A stretch of 64,000 nucleotides of DNA from positions 1-64,000 of the forward strand of contig NZ_CP047089.1 of the NCBI RefSeq assembly GCF_009937765.1, given 5' to 3'. The position numbers and the translations under genes are program-made. The stretch is from Bacillus pumilus. Its GTDB lineage: Bacteria > Bacillota > Bacilli > Bacillales > Bacillaceae. Below, piece after piece: positions 40,958 to 49,558 of the stretch. Numbering within the stretch: position 1 is the first letter of the stretch; each line of letters begins with the position of its first letter. A model generated the notes under the pieces. The model had not been told where the DNA came from and did not search any database. It saw nothing but the letters and a program-made list of their open reading frames with translations.

Positions 40958-41515
40958 ATGGCAGGTAAACAACTTTCAACGAAAACTGTCGTTGCCATCG
41001 GAATTGGCGCAGCCGTCTTTGTCATTTTAGGACGCTTCGTCTCCATTCCAACTGGGATTCCGAATACACAAATTGAGACATCGTATGCATTCCTTGCATT
41101 AATGGCCGTGCTATTTGGCCCTGTTGCAGGCGCACTGATTGGATTTATTGGTCATCTCATTAAAGATGCGACCACATTCGGCCCTTGGTGGAGCTGGATT
41201 ATCGTTTCAGGTGTTGTTGGGTTATTGATCGGCTTCATTTCGAACCGTTTAAAAGTAGAAGAGGGCGACTTTGGCTGGAAAAAAATCACGCTCTTCAACG
41301 CCGTACAGGCAGGCGCACAAGCATTGGGCTGGTTTGTCATTGCCCCAGTACTCGACATTGTGATCTATGCAGAACCTACGAACAAAGTATTTGTTCAAGG
41401 CATCGTGGCAGGAATCTCAAACATTATCACAGTTGGTGTACTAGGCACCATCATCATTGCGGCTTATGCGAAAACGAGAAGCAAAAGCGGCAGTCTATCG
41501 AAAGAAACATCATGA
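40958..41515 (+). CDS. ECF transporter substrate-binding S component (UPF0397)
   Basis: 185 residues, about six membrane helices, with [21 protein letters not shown], typical of UPF0397 S components. In related operons this family is assigned by context to methionine-related uptake, which agrees with the Met T-box here. Substrate not proven. Confidence 0.85.
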   Translation: MAGKQLSTKTVVAIGIGAAVFVILGRFVSIPTGIPNTQIETSYAFLALMAVLFGPVAGALIGFIGHLIKDATTFGPWWSWIIVSGVVGLLIGFISNRLKVEEGDFGWKKITLFNAVQAGAQALGWFVIAPVLDIVIYAEPTNKVFVQGIVAGISNIITVGVLGTIIIAAYAKTRSKSGSLSKETS

Positions 41516-41534
41516 AGCAAGGTGGAACACATAA

Positions 41535-43250
41535 ATGAAGAAACCGATGATTCAATTCGAACATTTCGGATTCCAATATCGCAGTCAGGCAGAACCGACA
41601 TTGAAAGATATCAACCTGACCATCTATGAAGGTGAAAAAGTCCTCATCGCAGGCCCGTCTGGATCGGGAAAAAGCACACTAGCCCATTGCATCAATGGGC
41701 TAGTTCCTGCGTCTTATAAAGGTTCTATGGAAGGAAGTCTTCACATCGGCGGGAAAAATGCAGAGAAAGAGAACATTTTCTCCCTATCACAGCTCGTCGG
41801 AACGGTGCTGCAGGACCCTGATGGTCAATTTATCGGGCTGACCGTTGGAGAAGATATCGCATTTACACTTGAAAATGATCAAGTCACACGCGAAGAAATG
41901 AAAGCACGTGTTGAAGAAGCGGCAAAATTAACAGAGGTAGATGGTAAGCTGGCATCGTCTGTCCATGAGCTGTCAGGCGGTCAAAAACAACGTGTCGCCA
42001 TCGCAGGCGTCCTTGTCAATGATGTCGACATTTTGCTGTTCGACGAACCACTTGCAAGTCTTGATCCCGCAACAGGTAAAGAAGTGATCGATCTCATTGA
42101 TCGACTACAAAAACAAACGAAAAAAACGGTCGTGATGGTCGAGCACCGATTAGAGGATGTTCTTTTCCGCCAAGTCGACCGCATCATCGTCGTCAATGAC
42201 GGCACGATTGCAGCAGATATGACACCAGATGAATTGCTCGCCTCAAATGTATTAGAAGCGGCGTATTTACGTGAGCCTTTATATGTAAAAGCCATGAAAT
42301 ATGCAGGCATTCCGATTGAAGCAGGAGATCAAATTGCGAATTTACAGCATCTTATCTTAAATGATGAGGAAAAAATGAAAATCGAGCAGTGGGTGGAAGC
42401 GTCTGAGCCATCAGCCGAGCAGAATGAAGCGCAGGATTTACTAGAAGTACGTGAATTGAGCTTTGACTATCCGACAAGACCCAACACACTGAACAACATC
42501 TCTTTTACCGTCAAAAAAGGAGAAATGATCAGCATCGCTGGAGCCAATGGCGCAGGCAAGACGACACTATCCAAGGTGCTCTGCGCATTTGAAAAGCCAA
42601 CAAAAGGGACCATTCATCTAATTGGTGATGACATCACAGGAGATACCATCAAACAGCGCTCCGAACGAATCGGCGTTGTCATGCAAAACCCCAATCAAAT
42701 GATTTCTAAACAAATGATTTTTGATGAAGTCGCATTTGGTCTCGTTTTAAGAGGTGTAAAGGAAGACGACATCAAGGAACGGGTGGAGCGAGTCCTAAAA
42801 GTATGCGGCTTATATCCATTTCGGAACTGGCCGATTTCAGCCCTCAGCTTTGGACAGAAAAAGCGCGTTACCATCGCATCAATTCTTGTATTAGAGCCAG
42901 AAATTATCATTTTAGATGAGCCAACCGCCGGACAGGATTTTAGACATTACACAGAGATGATGACGTTTCTAGAGCAATTAAATCAGCAGGGCGTCACGAT
43001 CTTGATGATCACCCATGACATGCATTTGATGCTCGAATACACAAAAAGAACCATTGTCATTTCCGATGGAGAAAAAATCGCAGATGATACACCGGCCAAA
43101 GTGCTGACAGATCAGCTACTTGTTCAAAAGGCGAGCTTAAAGGAAACGTCGCTATATGAACTGGCGCTGAAAGCAGACTGGCCAAATCCAAATGAACTCG
43201 TGGATCGCTTCATTGAGGTAGACAGAAAGGAACGAATGACATGGCTGTAG
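41535..43250 (+). CDS. ECF transporter duplicated ATPase (A and A' fused)
   Basis: 571 residues with two ATPase domains: Walker A GPSGSGKSTLAH and GANGAGKTTLSK, signatures ELSGGQKQRV and LSFGQKKRVT, Walker B ILLFDEPLASLDP and IIILDEPTAGQD. Fusion of the two ECF ATPases is common. It energises uptake by the S component. Confidence 0.92.
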   Translation: MKKPMIQFEHFGFQYRSQAEPTLKDINLTIYEGEKVLIAGPSGSGKSTLAHCINGLVPASYKGSMEGSLHIGGKNAEKENIFSLSQLVGTVLQDPDGQFIGLTVGEDIAFTLENDQVTREEMKARVEEAAKLTEVDGKLASSVHELSGGQKQRVAIAGVLVNDVDILLFDEPLASLDPATGKEVIDLIDRLQKQTKKTVVMVEHRLEDVLFRQVDRIIVVNDGTIAADMTPDELLASNVLEAAYLREPLYVKAMKYAGIPIEAGDQIANLQHLILNDEEKMKIEQWVEASEPSAEQNEAQDLLEVRELSFDYPTRPNTLNNISFTVKKGEMISIAGANGAGKTTLSKVLCAFEKPTKGTIHLIGDDITGDTIKQRSERIGVVMQNPNQMISKQMIFDEVAFGLVLRGVKEDDIKERVERVLKVCGLYPFRNWPISALSFGQKKRVTIASILVLEPEIIILDEPTAGQDFRHYTEMMTFLEQLNQQGVTILMITHDMHLMLEYTKRTIVISDGEKIADDTPAKVLTDQLLVQKASLKETSLYELALKADWPNPNELVDRFIEVDRKERMTWL

Positions 43251-44071
43251 ACATGCTGTCTTATATCGACCGCCCGTCACCGATTCACCGGCTGACAGGT
43301 GCCACCAAACTCATTTGCTTTATCCTCTGGTCGTCCGCAGCGATGCTCACGTATGATACAGGCGTATTAGTGTTTATGCTAGTTGCCAGTATCGTGTTCT
43401 TTCAGCTATCAAACGTACGATTTCGTGATATCTCTTTCGTAGTAATTGTTCTGGCGATTTTCCTTGTCATCAACAACATTGCCATTTACATCTTTGCCCC
43501 CCAGCAAGGTGTCGCGATTTACGGAGCAAAGCATGAGCTGTTTCACATTGCGGGCTGGTACAATGTCACACTTGAACAGCTTTTCTATCAGTTGAACATT
43601 ACGCTCAAATACGTGACCGTGATGCCAGCAGCTCTTTTATATATTGTGACAACAAATCCAAGTGAATTCGCCTCATCGCTTAGCCGAATTGGGGTCAGCT
43701 ACCGGATTTCGTATGCTGTAGCGATTGCATTACGCTATATTCCAGATATTCAGCGGGATTTTCGCACGATCGCGATTTCTCAACAAGCAAGAGGTATTGA
43801 TTTATCGAAGAATGAAAAACTGGGAAAACGAATTAAAAATGCGCTGTCGATTGTGATGCCGTTGATTTTTTCTAGCCTAGAGCGGATTGAGACCATCAGC
43901 AATGCAATGGAGCTGCGCGGATTTGGAAAGCATAAAAAGCGCACATGGTTTACGGCGAAAGACTTTCAAAAAGCAGATTATGTGGCGTTCATATTTGTTG
44001 GTGTGGTACTGATCGTGTCGCTAGTGATTACAATTGTTAGAGGAACGAGATTTTATAATCCATTTTTATAG
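43241..44071 (+). CDS. ECF transporter transmembrane T component
   Basis: 276 residues, several membrane helices, and the ECF-T coupling motif region SQQARGIDLSKNE and NAMELRGFGKH (Ala-Arg-Gly). It overlaps the ATPase gene by 10 bp and completes the S-A-A'-T transporter. Confidence 0.92.
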   Translation: MAVDMLSYIDRPSPIHRLTGATKLICFILWSSAAMLTYDTGVLVFMLVASIVFFQLSNVRFRDISFVVIVLAIFLVINNIAIYIFAPQQGVAIYGAKHELFHIAGWYNVTLEQLFYQLNITLKYVTVMPAALLYIVTTNPSEFASSLSRIGVSYRISYAVAIALRYIPDIQRDFRTIAISQQARGIDLSKNEKLGKRIKNALSIVMPLIFSSLERIETISNAMELRGFGKHKKRTWFTAKDFQKADYVAFIFVGVVLIVSLVITIVRGTRFYNPFL

Positions 44072-44075
44072 GAAG

Positions 44076-44104
44076 AAGCCTTCACAGGAGTGGAGGCTTT
44101 TTTA
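44076..44104 (+). terminator. Terminator of the ECF operon
   Basis: AAGCCTTCAC/GTGGAGGCTT stem followed by a T-run. Confidence 0.85.
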
Positions 44105-44231
44105 TTGGTTTGTGGATAAAAGGTGTGGAAAATGGTAAAAGACTATTAACATGTGAATAAATCGGTTATATTGAACAATGAGCGAAACACTTGTGAATAA
44201 CCAAACAACATATTGGAGGAATTAGAAACTT

Positions 44232-44402
44232 ATGAACAAATCACTTTATGCTTGTGCAGAACATATAGAAACCGTATTAGACATGTACATAGATGATCAC
44301 GAAACGCCGCCAGAATTCAGAAAAATCGAACATACACACAGCTTATCCACAACCTGTGAATTGTGCGATGAACCTGCAATATATATAGTGGGGAACGAAT
44401 GA
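44232..44402 (+). CDS. CxxH/CxxC small metal-binding-like protein
   Basis: 56 residues starting MNKSLYACAEHIE, with CAEH and CELC at positions 8-11 and 42-45. This matches the CxxH/CxxC (BA_5709/YyzF) family that commonly precedes rlmH in Bacilli. Probably a zinc-binding protein of unknown function. GGAGGAATTAG lies upstream of the ATG. Confidence 0.8.
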   Translation: MNKSLYACAEHIETVLDMYIDDHETPPEFRKIEHTHSLSTTCELCDEPAIYIVGNE

Positions 44403-44482
44403 TCGGACACAAAATACACAAATTTTATCCACAATTGTTGATAACTTATATGAATAACTTGTTCTTAAGGTGGGGATGACCT

Positions 44483-44962
44483 GTGAATATATCAATTATC
44501 ACAGTAGGAAAATTAAAAGAGAAATATTTAAAGCAAGGCATAGCCGAATACACAAAACGATTACAAGCCTATGCGAAAATCGACATCATTGAGCTCCCAG
44601 ACGAAAAAGCACCCGAACATCTCAGCGAGCAAGACATGAAAATCATCAAAGACAAAGAAGGCGAACGCATCCTAAGCAAAATCAACCCAGACGCCCACGT
44701 CATCGCCCTCGCCATCGAAGGAAAAATGAAAACTTCCGAAGAATTAGCCGATACAATAGATAAGCTGGCAACATACGGAAAAAGCAAGGTATGTTTTGTC
44801 ATAGGCGGATCCCTTGGTTTAAGCGACGCCGTCATGCAGCGCGCGAATGAGAAACTGTCGTTTTCGAGGATGACGTTCCCGCATCAGTTGATGAGGTTGG
44901 TACTGGTGGAGCAGATTTATCGAGCGTTTCGGATTGTGCGGGGGGATCCTTATCATAAGTAA
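44483..44962 (+). CDS. rlmH: 23S rRNA pseudouridine-1915 N3-methyltransferase RlmH
   Basis: 159 residues of the SPOUT family, starting [17 protein letters not shown], with the knot motif [14 protein letters not shown] and the C-terminal [19 protein letters not shown]. It methylates helix 69 of 23S rRNA. Its 3' end is the integration site of the downstream island: the last codons (DPYHK stop) form the first direct repeat, so the island regenerates the intact gene end. Confidence 0.97.
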   Translation: MNISIITVGKLKEKYLKQGIAEYTKRLQAYAKIDIIELPDEKAPEHLSEQDMKIIKDKEGERILSKINPDAHVIALAIEGKMKTSEELADTIDKLATYGKSKVCFVIGGSLGLSDAVMQRANEKLSFSRMTFPHQLMRLVLVEQIYRAFRIVRGDPYHK

Positions 44963-44972
44963 ATGAGGTTTT
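44948..44972 (+). repeat. att direct repeat 1 (rlmH 3' end)
   Basis: CCTTATCATAAGTAAATGAG followed by GTTTT. It spans the last codons of rlmH and resembles the staphylococcal SCC attachment core TATCATAAGTAA. Confidence 0.75.
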
Positions 44973-45068
44973 TTGAAGACAATCTGATTTTTGTATAGTA
45001 AAATATAGTATAGAGAAAATATTAAAAGGACAACTTTTTCTCATCGGAGCTGAGTTGTCCTTTATTAA

Positions 45069-45911
45069 TTACTGATGAGACTCCCAATCTAAAAAATTTT
45101 GCTTATAGTTTAGTAAATCATGAAGTTCTTCCAACTTTTCTGGGTCAGTTTCGGTATCGATTGATAGCTCTAACCACTCAAAGTAGGTAGACAAATCTAT
45201 ATAGTACTTATTTGCTTGGGTATATTTAGGATAATTTCTCCAATAATGTAAGTAAAGTTTTTCAGGAAGAGAAGCAAATGGACCGTTGGCATCTTTAAAT
45301 TCTTGAAGATTTCTGAGTGAAATTGAACCAATATTATCGGTATTACCGCTTCCCTTCTTTTGTCCAGTGATGTTGATTTTCCTTTGGACAAAATATTCAA
45401 CGTTATAATATGGGAAATCCAGAAGTCCTATATTTTCATAAGATGTAATTTGTCCTTCTTCTGCATCAGCATTTCTATCATAAAGAAACCCTATTACAAA
45501 GTGATCTTTATACTGGTTGTACGGAAATTCAATATTTTTTGTGTTATTTCGAAGGTAAGAAGTAAATGAACCAAGAGTGTATCCAAGTCTTTTACTGCCT
45601 TCTTTATATGTTGTTTTTACATCAATGGCAATTTTTTCAGTATCATCTTCACTTTTCATTAATGTAAAATCAGGATAGGTGTTTTGTTTTTCTGGAATTC
45701 TTACAATATAGCCATGCTCTTCAGCTATCTTTTTAATTACAGGGGCTGCAATGATTTCGAAGATTCTCCCTAAAAGTTTTGAGTCACTTCCAATAGCGTA
45801 TACTTGATTGTTATTTCCGATTAGCCCTTTAACATTCCAATCGATATTCATGTCATCAACTTTTTTGTAGAATTCATCGATGAAATTAAATTGGTGGGTG
45901 TTTTCTGACAT
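45069..45911 (-). CDS. EcoRV-like type II restriction endonuclease
   Basis: 280 residues that follow EcoRV closely. The catalytic PD-(D/E)xK is PDFTL (Asp81) and AIDVKTTY (Asp97, Lys99); the recognition loop is GSGNTDNIGS (187-196), matching EcoRV's GSGNTTN loop apart from one residue. An N-terminal extension of about 20 residues is present. Predicted to cut GATATC. It is divergent from its methylase by 52 bp. Confidence 0.9.
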   Translation of the reverse strand: MSENTHQFNFIDEFYKKVDDMNIDWNVKGLIGNNNQVYAIGSDSKLLGRIFEIIAAPVIKKIAEEHGYIVRIPEKQNTYPDFTLMKSEDDTEKIAIDVKTTYKEGSKRLGYTLGSFTSYLRNNTKNIEFPYNQYKDHFVIGFLYDRNADAEEGQITSYENIGLLDFPYYNVEYFVQRKINITGQKKGSGNTDNIGSISLRNLQEFKDANGPFASLPEKLYLHYWRNYPKYTQANKYYIDLSTYFEWLELSIDTETDPEKLEELHDLLNYKQNFLDWESHQ

Positions 45912-45963
45912 TATATCACCTCTAATGTTCGTTTATAACTATATTACCATAAAGGAGAACTAA

Positions 45964-46902
45964 ATGTTACCATTAAATATAAATCATGTAAGAGTACCGC
46001 CAATAAAATGCCAAGGTATCAAAACTAAATTGATTAATTTTATTACAACCAATATTTCTTGGAACGGTGAAGGTAGATGGGTTGAACCATTCTTAGGTTC
46101 TGGAGTTGTCCTATTTAATGTACAACCGGAACGTGCTTTGGTAGCGGATAGCAATCCTCATATAATTAAATTTTATCAAGACATTCAAAATGGTGTTATT
46201 ACACCGAATGTAGTTAGAGAGTTTTTATTTGAACAAGGACAGCAGCTTGAGCAAACAGGTGTAGACGCAAACAGTTACTATTATGAGGTCAGAAGGAGAT
46301 TTAATGAAAATCCGAATTCTCTAGACTTCTTATTTTTATCGAGAGCATGTTTCAATGGTGTGATGAGATTTAACAAAAAAGGTGGTTTTAATGTACCTTT
46401 CTGTAAGAAACCTGAGCGTTTTAGACAAGCTTACATTACAAAAATTGCAAATCAAGTAGGATGGGTATCTGAGATTATGTATGGGAAAGATTGGATTTTT
46501 TTACACCAGGACTGGAGAGAAACATTGAACAATGTTGTCGAAAGTGATTTTATGTATTTAGACCCTCCCTATATTGGAAGATTTGCCGACTATTTTAACC
46601 AGTGGACAGAAGAAGATGCAAATGATTTAGCAACAATTACCCAAGAATTAAATGTAGGGTATGCACTGTCTATGTGGGCAAGTAGTGAGTTTAGAACTAA
46701 TGATTATCTTGAACAATGGCATGGAGAAGTTGTTACTCAAGGGCATTTCTATCATATGGGCGCTACAGAAAATCTGAGAAATCAAATAAATGAGGCATTA
46801 GTTATATCTCCAAACAATGTTTTTAATGGAGATGTAAATGATATAGCAGTTAGAGGGAATATTACTGAAGATGAAGAAGACGTTCAATTAGAGCTTATCT
46901 AA
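45964..46902 (+). CDS. EcoRV-like adenine DNA methyltransferase
   Basis: 312 residues of the Dam/D12 class, with motif I VEPFLGSGVVLFNV (about 41-52), motif IV DPPYIGRF (about 200-207) and CFNGVMRFNKKGGFNVPFCK. This matches M.EcoRV, with a similar start (VPPIKCQGIKTKL). Predicted to protect GATATC by N6-adenine methylation. Divergent from the endonuclease gene, a common R-M arrangement. Confidence 0.92.
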   Translation: MLPLNINHVRVPPIKCQGIKTKLINFITTNISWNGEGRWVEPFLGSGVVLFNVQPERALVADSNPHIIKFYQDIQNGVITPNVVREFLFEQGQQLEQTGVDANSYYYEVRRRFNENPNSLDFLFLSRACFNGVMRFNKKGGFNVPFCKKPERFRQAYITKIANQVGWVSEIMYGKDWIFLHQDWRETLNNVVESDFMYLDPPYIGRFADYFNQWTEEDANDLATITQELNVGYALSMWASSEFRTNDYLEQWHGEVVTQGHFYHMGATENLRNQINEALVISPNNVFNGDVNDIAVRGNITEDEEDVQLELI

Positions 46903-46908
46903 AAATTA

Positions 46909-46947
46909 AACAAAGAGCTAATGATTTTCTCACTAGCTCTTTGTTAA
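46909..46947. terminator. Possible terminator after the methylase; 46948-47303 otherwise without a gene
   Basis: AACAAAGAGCTA/TAGCTCTTTGTT hairpin just after the methylase stop. The next 350 bp is AT-rich with no supported gene; it may contain decayed sequence. Confidence 0.55.
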
Positions 46948-47303
46948 CTTAAGATTTCCATAAGGGTGTCATACATCTTACTAAAATTGACCCAGTTATG
47001 AAAAAACCAGTACATATTATAGTAATTTTCATCTTGTTTTAGAAGAATATATGGAAAAATATTGAGCGGATACTTAATGAATAAAACACTGGTGTTGTAA
47101 GCAATATGAAATTATTTTTACCGGAATTATTAAATGGAGAATATGGCTTAAAACATCATTTTGTATATCATAATGCAGTAAAACTTGATTATAAAACACA
47201 AAGACTGAAAATATTGATTTTCTAAATATATATTATTAACTTGTAATAAACCTTACCTCTTTCCATGGGGTGAGGTTTATTTATTTTATTTAAGAAAGGA
47301 AGT

Positions 47304-47771
47304 ATGAAAGTGAGTAATGACAAAGTTCCAGCAAAAAGGGTTAACAATGTTTCGGTTAAATTGGTAAGAGAGTCCAGTATCCTTTATGAAAGTAAAAGTA
47401 TCAGCTCACCTCAGGATGCGTACGAATTGGTTAAAAGTTTCTTGGAGGATAAAGACAGGGAGCATTTCATTGTGGCATCACTTGATACAAAAAACCAACC
47501 AATAGCTATAAATGTCTGTCATATTGGTAGCTTGAACGCTGTTCTTGTAAGTCCTCGTGAGGTCATGAAATCCGCAATATTATCTTCCGCAGCAAGTATA
47601 ATTGTAGCTCACAATCACCCCTCTGGAGACATAACAGAATCGAGAGAAGATATTGAGGTGACTAGACGTCTTGTTGAAGTCGGTAAACTTATGGGAATTG
47701 CTTTCCTAGATCACTTACTTATAGGCGATGGAAAATATACAAATCTAAACGAAAAAGGATGTATTCGATAG
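47304..47771 (+). CDS. RadC-like JAB/MPN domain protein
   Basis: 155 residues: a JAMM-type domain with the HNHPSGDI motif (about 107-114) and FLDHLLIGDGKYT, as in the C-terminal domain of RadC. Short RadC-like proteins are frequent in mobile elements; a role in DNA metabolism is probable but unproven. It leads a probable operon with the next two genes (11- and 5-bp gaps). Confidence 0.8.
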   Translation: MKVSNDKVPAKRVNNVSVKLVRESSILYESKSISSPQDAYELVKSFLEDKDREHFIVASLDTKNQPIAINVCHIGSLNAVLVSPREVMKSAILSSAASIIVAHNHPSGDITESREDIEVTRRLVEVGKLMGIAFLDHLLIGDGKYTNLNEKGCIR

Positions 47772-47781
47772 GAGCGGAAAA

Positions 47782-48291
47782 ATGAAAATAATCAAAAATA
47801 TGATAAGGACAGAAGTTATTTACGATGGTAATTTAAACAATAAGTATTTAATAAAAAAAGAATGGAATCAGTACGAGAAAAAGGCTCTTGTCATCATGAA
47901 AAAGGCAGGCAAAGCAAATGAAATATTGTTAGATCACACAACCATGTATGTTACGAATAATCTCTTTAAATTGGGTTATGGTAGTGTAAATATTGTAAAT
48001 CTGTTCCCTACAATCAAAGGAAAAGAAACAAAAGAATCTATAACGACAAATATGAAATGCATACAAGAAGTTATCCAAAATATGGATGATGTAATTATTG
48101 CGATTGGGAAAGGTGCTGGTATCAATAAGAGAGCGATGAAAAGACTAGACATGATTTTAGCTTTATTACTTGATAACAAAGCAAATGTTTTAGAGATAGA
48201 ATCTAGTTCTGGAAGGAGAGGTTTTCATCCTCTATATCCAGCATTAAAGAATCAATGGAAGTTAGTTCCCTATAGTAGAGAGAAGGTGTGA
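47782..48291 (+). CDS. DUF1643-like protein
   Basis: 169 residues. TMYVTNNLFKLGYGSVNIVN resembles the DUF1643 pattern of a GYG turn followed by NLFP. DUF1643 genes are also found in staphylococcal SCC elements near the recombinases, which agrees with this context. Function unknown. Confidence 0.6.
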   Translation: MKIIKNMIRTEVIYDGNLNNKYLIKKEWNQYEKKALVIMKKAGKANEILLDHTTMYVTNNLFKLGYGSVNIVNLFPTIKGKETKESITTNMKCIQEVIQNMDDVIIAIGKGAGINKRAMKRLDMILALLLDNKANVLEIESSSGRRGFHPLYPALKNQWKLVPYSREKV

Positions 48292-48295
48292 GTAA

Positions 48296-48592
48296 TTGGA
48301 AAAAGAGCAATTACTTCATTTATTTAAAAAGAGGTTTGGAGTAACAATAGAATTGAACAATTTAGGAAACGAGACAGTATTGCTGTATCATGACGAACTT
48401 GATAATGCTCTTTTTCCAAGTCATGTTTTAGAATCACTTCCGAATCCTGTTTTAATTCACACATACATTTATAAAGAAGAATCAGAGTGGTTGATAGGTA
48501 TTGCTTACAAGGCAATAACGAATCAACCACTCTATTTAATTTGCTTAAAAGATGGGAGAAGAATATACGATAAAAAAATAGCTGTTATCTAA
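48296..48592 (+). CDS. Small hypothetical protein, 98 aa
   Basis: 98 residues, acidic with hydrophobic patches, starting MEKEQLLHLFKKRFGVT; TTG start after GAAGGTG. No family recognised. Its length and position beside a DUF1643 gene recall the small proteins of SCC recombinase operons (DUF950/SAUGI, DUF960), but the similarity is too weak to name. Confidence 0.5.
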   Translation: MEKEQLLHLFKKRFGVTIELNNLGNETVLLYHDELDNALFPSHVLESLPNPVLIHTYIYKEESEWLIGIAYKAITNQPLYLICLKDGRRIYDKKIAVI

Positions 48593-48619
48593 TGAGCAAT
48601 CCAAAAAAGAACTAGAGAT

Positions 48620-48664
48620 GATGGTTTGTGATTAATGCATATGAAGAAGCAAACCATCTTTTTC
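48620..48664 (+). terminator. Terminator of the radC-like operon
   Basis: GATGGTTTG/CAAACCATC stem with a T-run. Confidence 0.75.
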
Positions 48665-48735
48665 TTTAATTAAAAATAAGGTCTTTGATTTTTTGTGTTA
48701 CTATAGTCACAGCATAATTAAAGGAGAGAGAATTA

Positions 48736-49422
48736 TTGGGGAGCTATGGTATTACTGAATTGACTAAAGAAGTATATAAAGAAGATTATTCAAAAGAGAA
48801 TCATTTAAGAAGTCTAGAAGCAGATCGGAAAAAAATTGAACGGTTTTTAATTAAAATCGAGTTTTTTATGGGAAGACAACGAAAAAAAGGGGAAAAATTA
48901 CGAATAAACAAAGAAAATTTTAAGATATATGCTGAGGTTATTAAAGTATTTTTTAAGCCTGAAAATGAAAGAGTATTCAACTTTTTCAAGAAAGTATTAA
49001 AGATGCAATTGGATAGCACTCTATCTGGAAAAGATAAATTCAACAAATATGAAGAAGATAATTATCAAGATTTATTTTATCAAGTGCATGAAATTATTGG
49101 GAATGCACAAGAAAAGTTCACACACAAAGAATTTATAGATACTAACAAGGAACATAAAGAAAATTTACGTTCTAATAAATACACTTCTAAAGCTAGAAAC
49201 AAAATTAAGGAATTTGAAGCAACTATGTTTACAGACCTCTTTACTGAATTAAATATGAAGATAGATTATATTGAGCCTAAGATAAACTTGCTTGAGTTAT
49301 ATGAACATGAATTTAATGAGGCGAGAAAAAGATTTTATGAAAGTTTAGAAGAAACTCGATTAATGGAAATAGATATGAAAAAAGCAGCAGGAATAATGCA
49401 AGACATAAAAAGACAATCATAA
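48736..49422 (+). CDS. Hypothetical protein, 228 aa, coiled-coil rich
   Basis: 228 residues, Lys/Glu-rich and mostly helical, with TTG start after AAGGAGAG. No membrane segment or recognised domain. The helix-rich C terminus (about 185-228) could form a coiled coil. It is followed by a terminator and precedes the Cch-like gene. Confidence 0.5.
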   Translation: MGSYGITELTKEVYKEDYSKENHLRSLEADRKKIERFLIKIEFFMGRQRKKGEKLRINKENFKIYAEVIKVFFKPENERVFNFFKKVLKMQLDSTLSGKDKFNKYEEDNYQDLFYQVHEIIGNAQEKFTHKEFIDTNKEHKENLRSNKYTSKARNKIKEFEATMFTDLFTELNMKIDYIEPKINLLELYEHEFNEARKRFYESLEETRLMEIDMKKAAGIMQDIKRQS

Positions 49423-49438
49423 TAGGGTTGTCTTTTTT
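49409..49438 (+). terminator. Terminator after the 228-aa gene
   Basis: AAGACAATC/GGGTTGTCTT stem followed by TTTTTT, partly inside the 3' end of the gene. Confidence 0.7.
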
Positions 49439-49512
49439 GCTGAATATTACCTGTCAAGGACAATTTTTGATCAAAAACCTCTAAAAAAAACGTCCGTGTT
49501 ATTTTTTTTGTT

Positions 49513-49526
49513 TGATTATACAATCA
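49513..49526. promoter_or_regulatory. Palindromic operator candidate before the cch-like gene
   Basis: TGATTATACAATCA is palindromic at 12 of 14 bases. An outer GTTTGA/TCAAAC pair spans 49510-49541, just before the ribosome site of the next gene. Possible repressor site for the recombination genes. Confidence 0.35.
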
Positions 49527-49558
49527 GCTATACAGTCAAACATTAGGAGGAAACATTT

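Noticed and set aside
44075-44230. AT-rich stretch near the ECF terminator considered as a replication origin
   Set aside because: No DnaA-box cluster or origin genes; rlmH-region AT-richness is common.
46960-47010. A fragment containing AAAATTGACCCAGTTATG that resembles ends of IS21-type elements
   Set aside because: Too short, with no partner end or transposase; kept only as possible decayed DNA.
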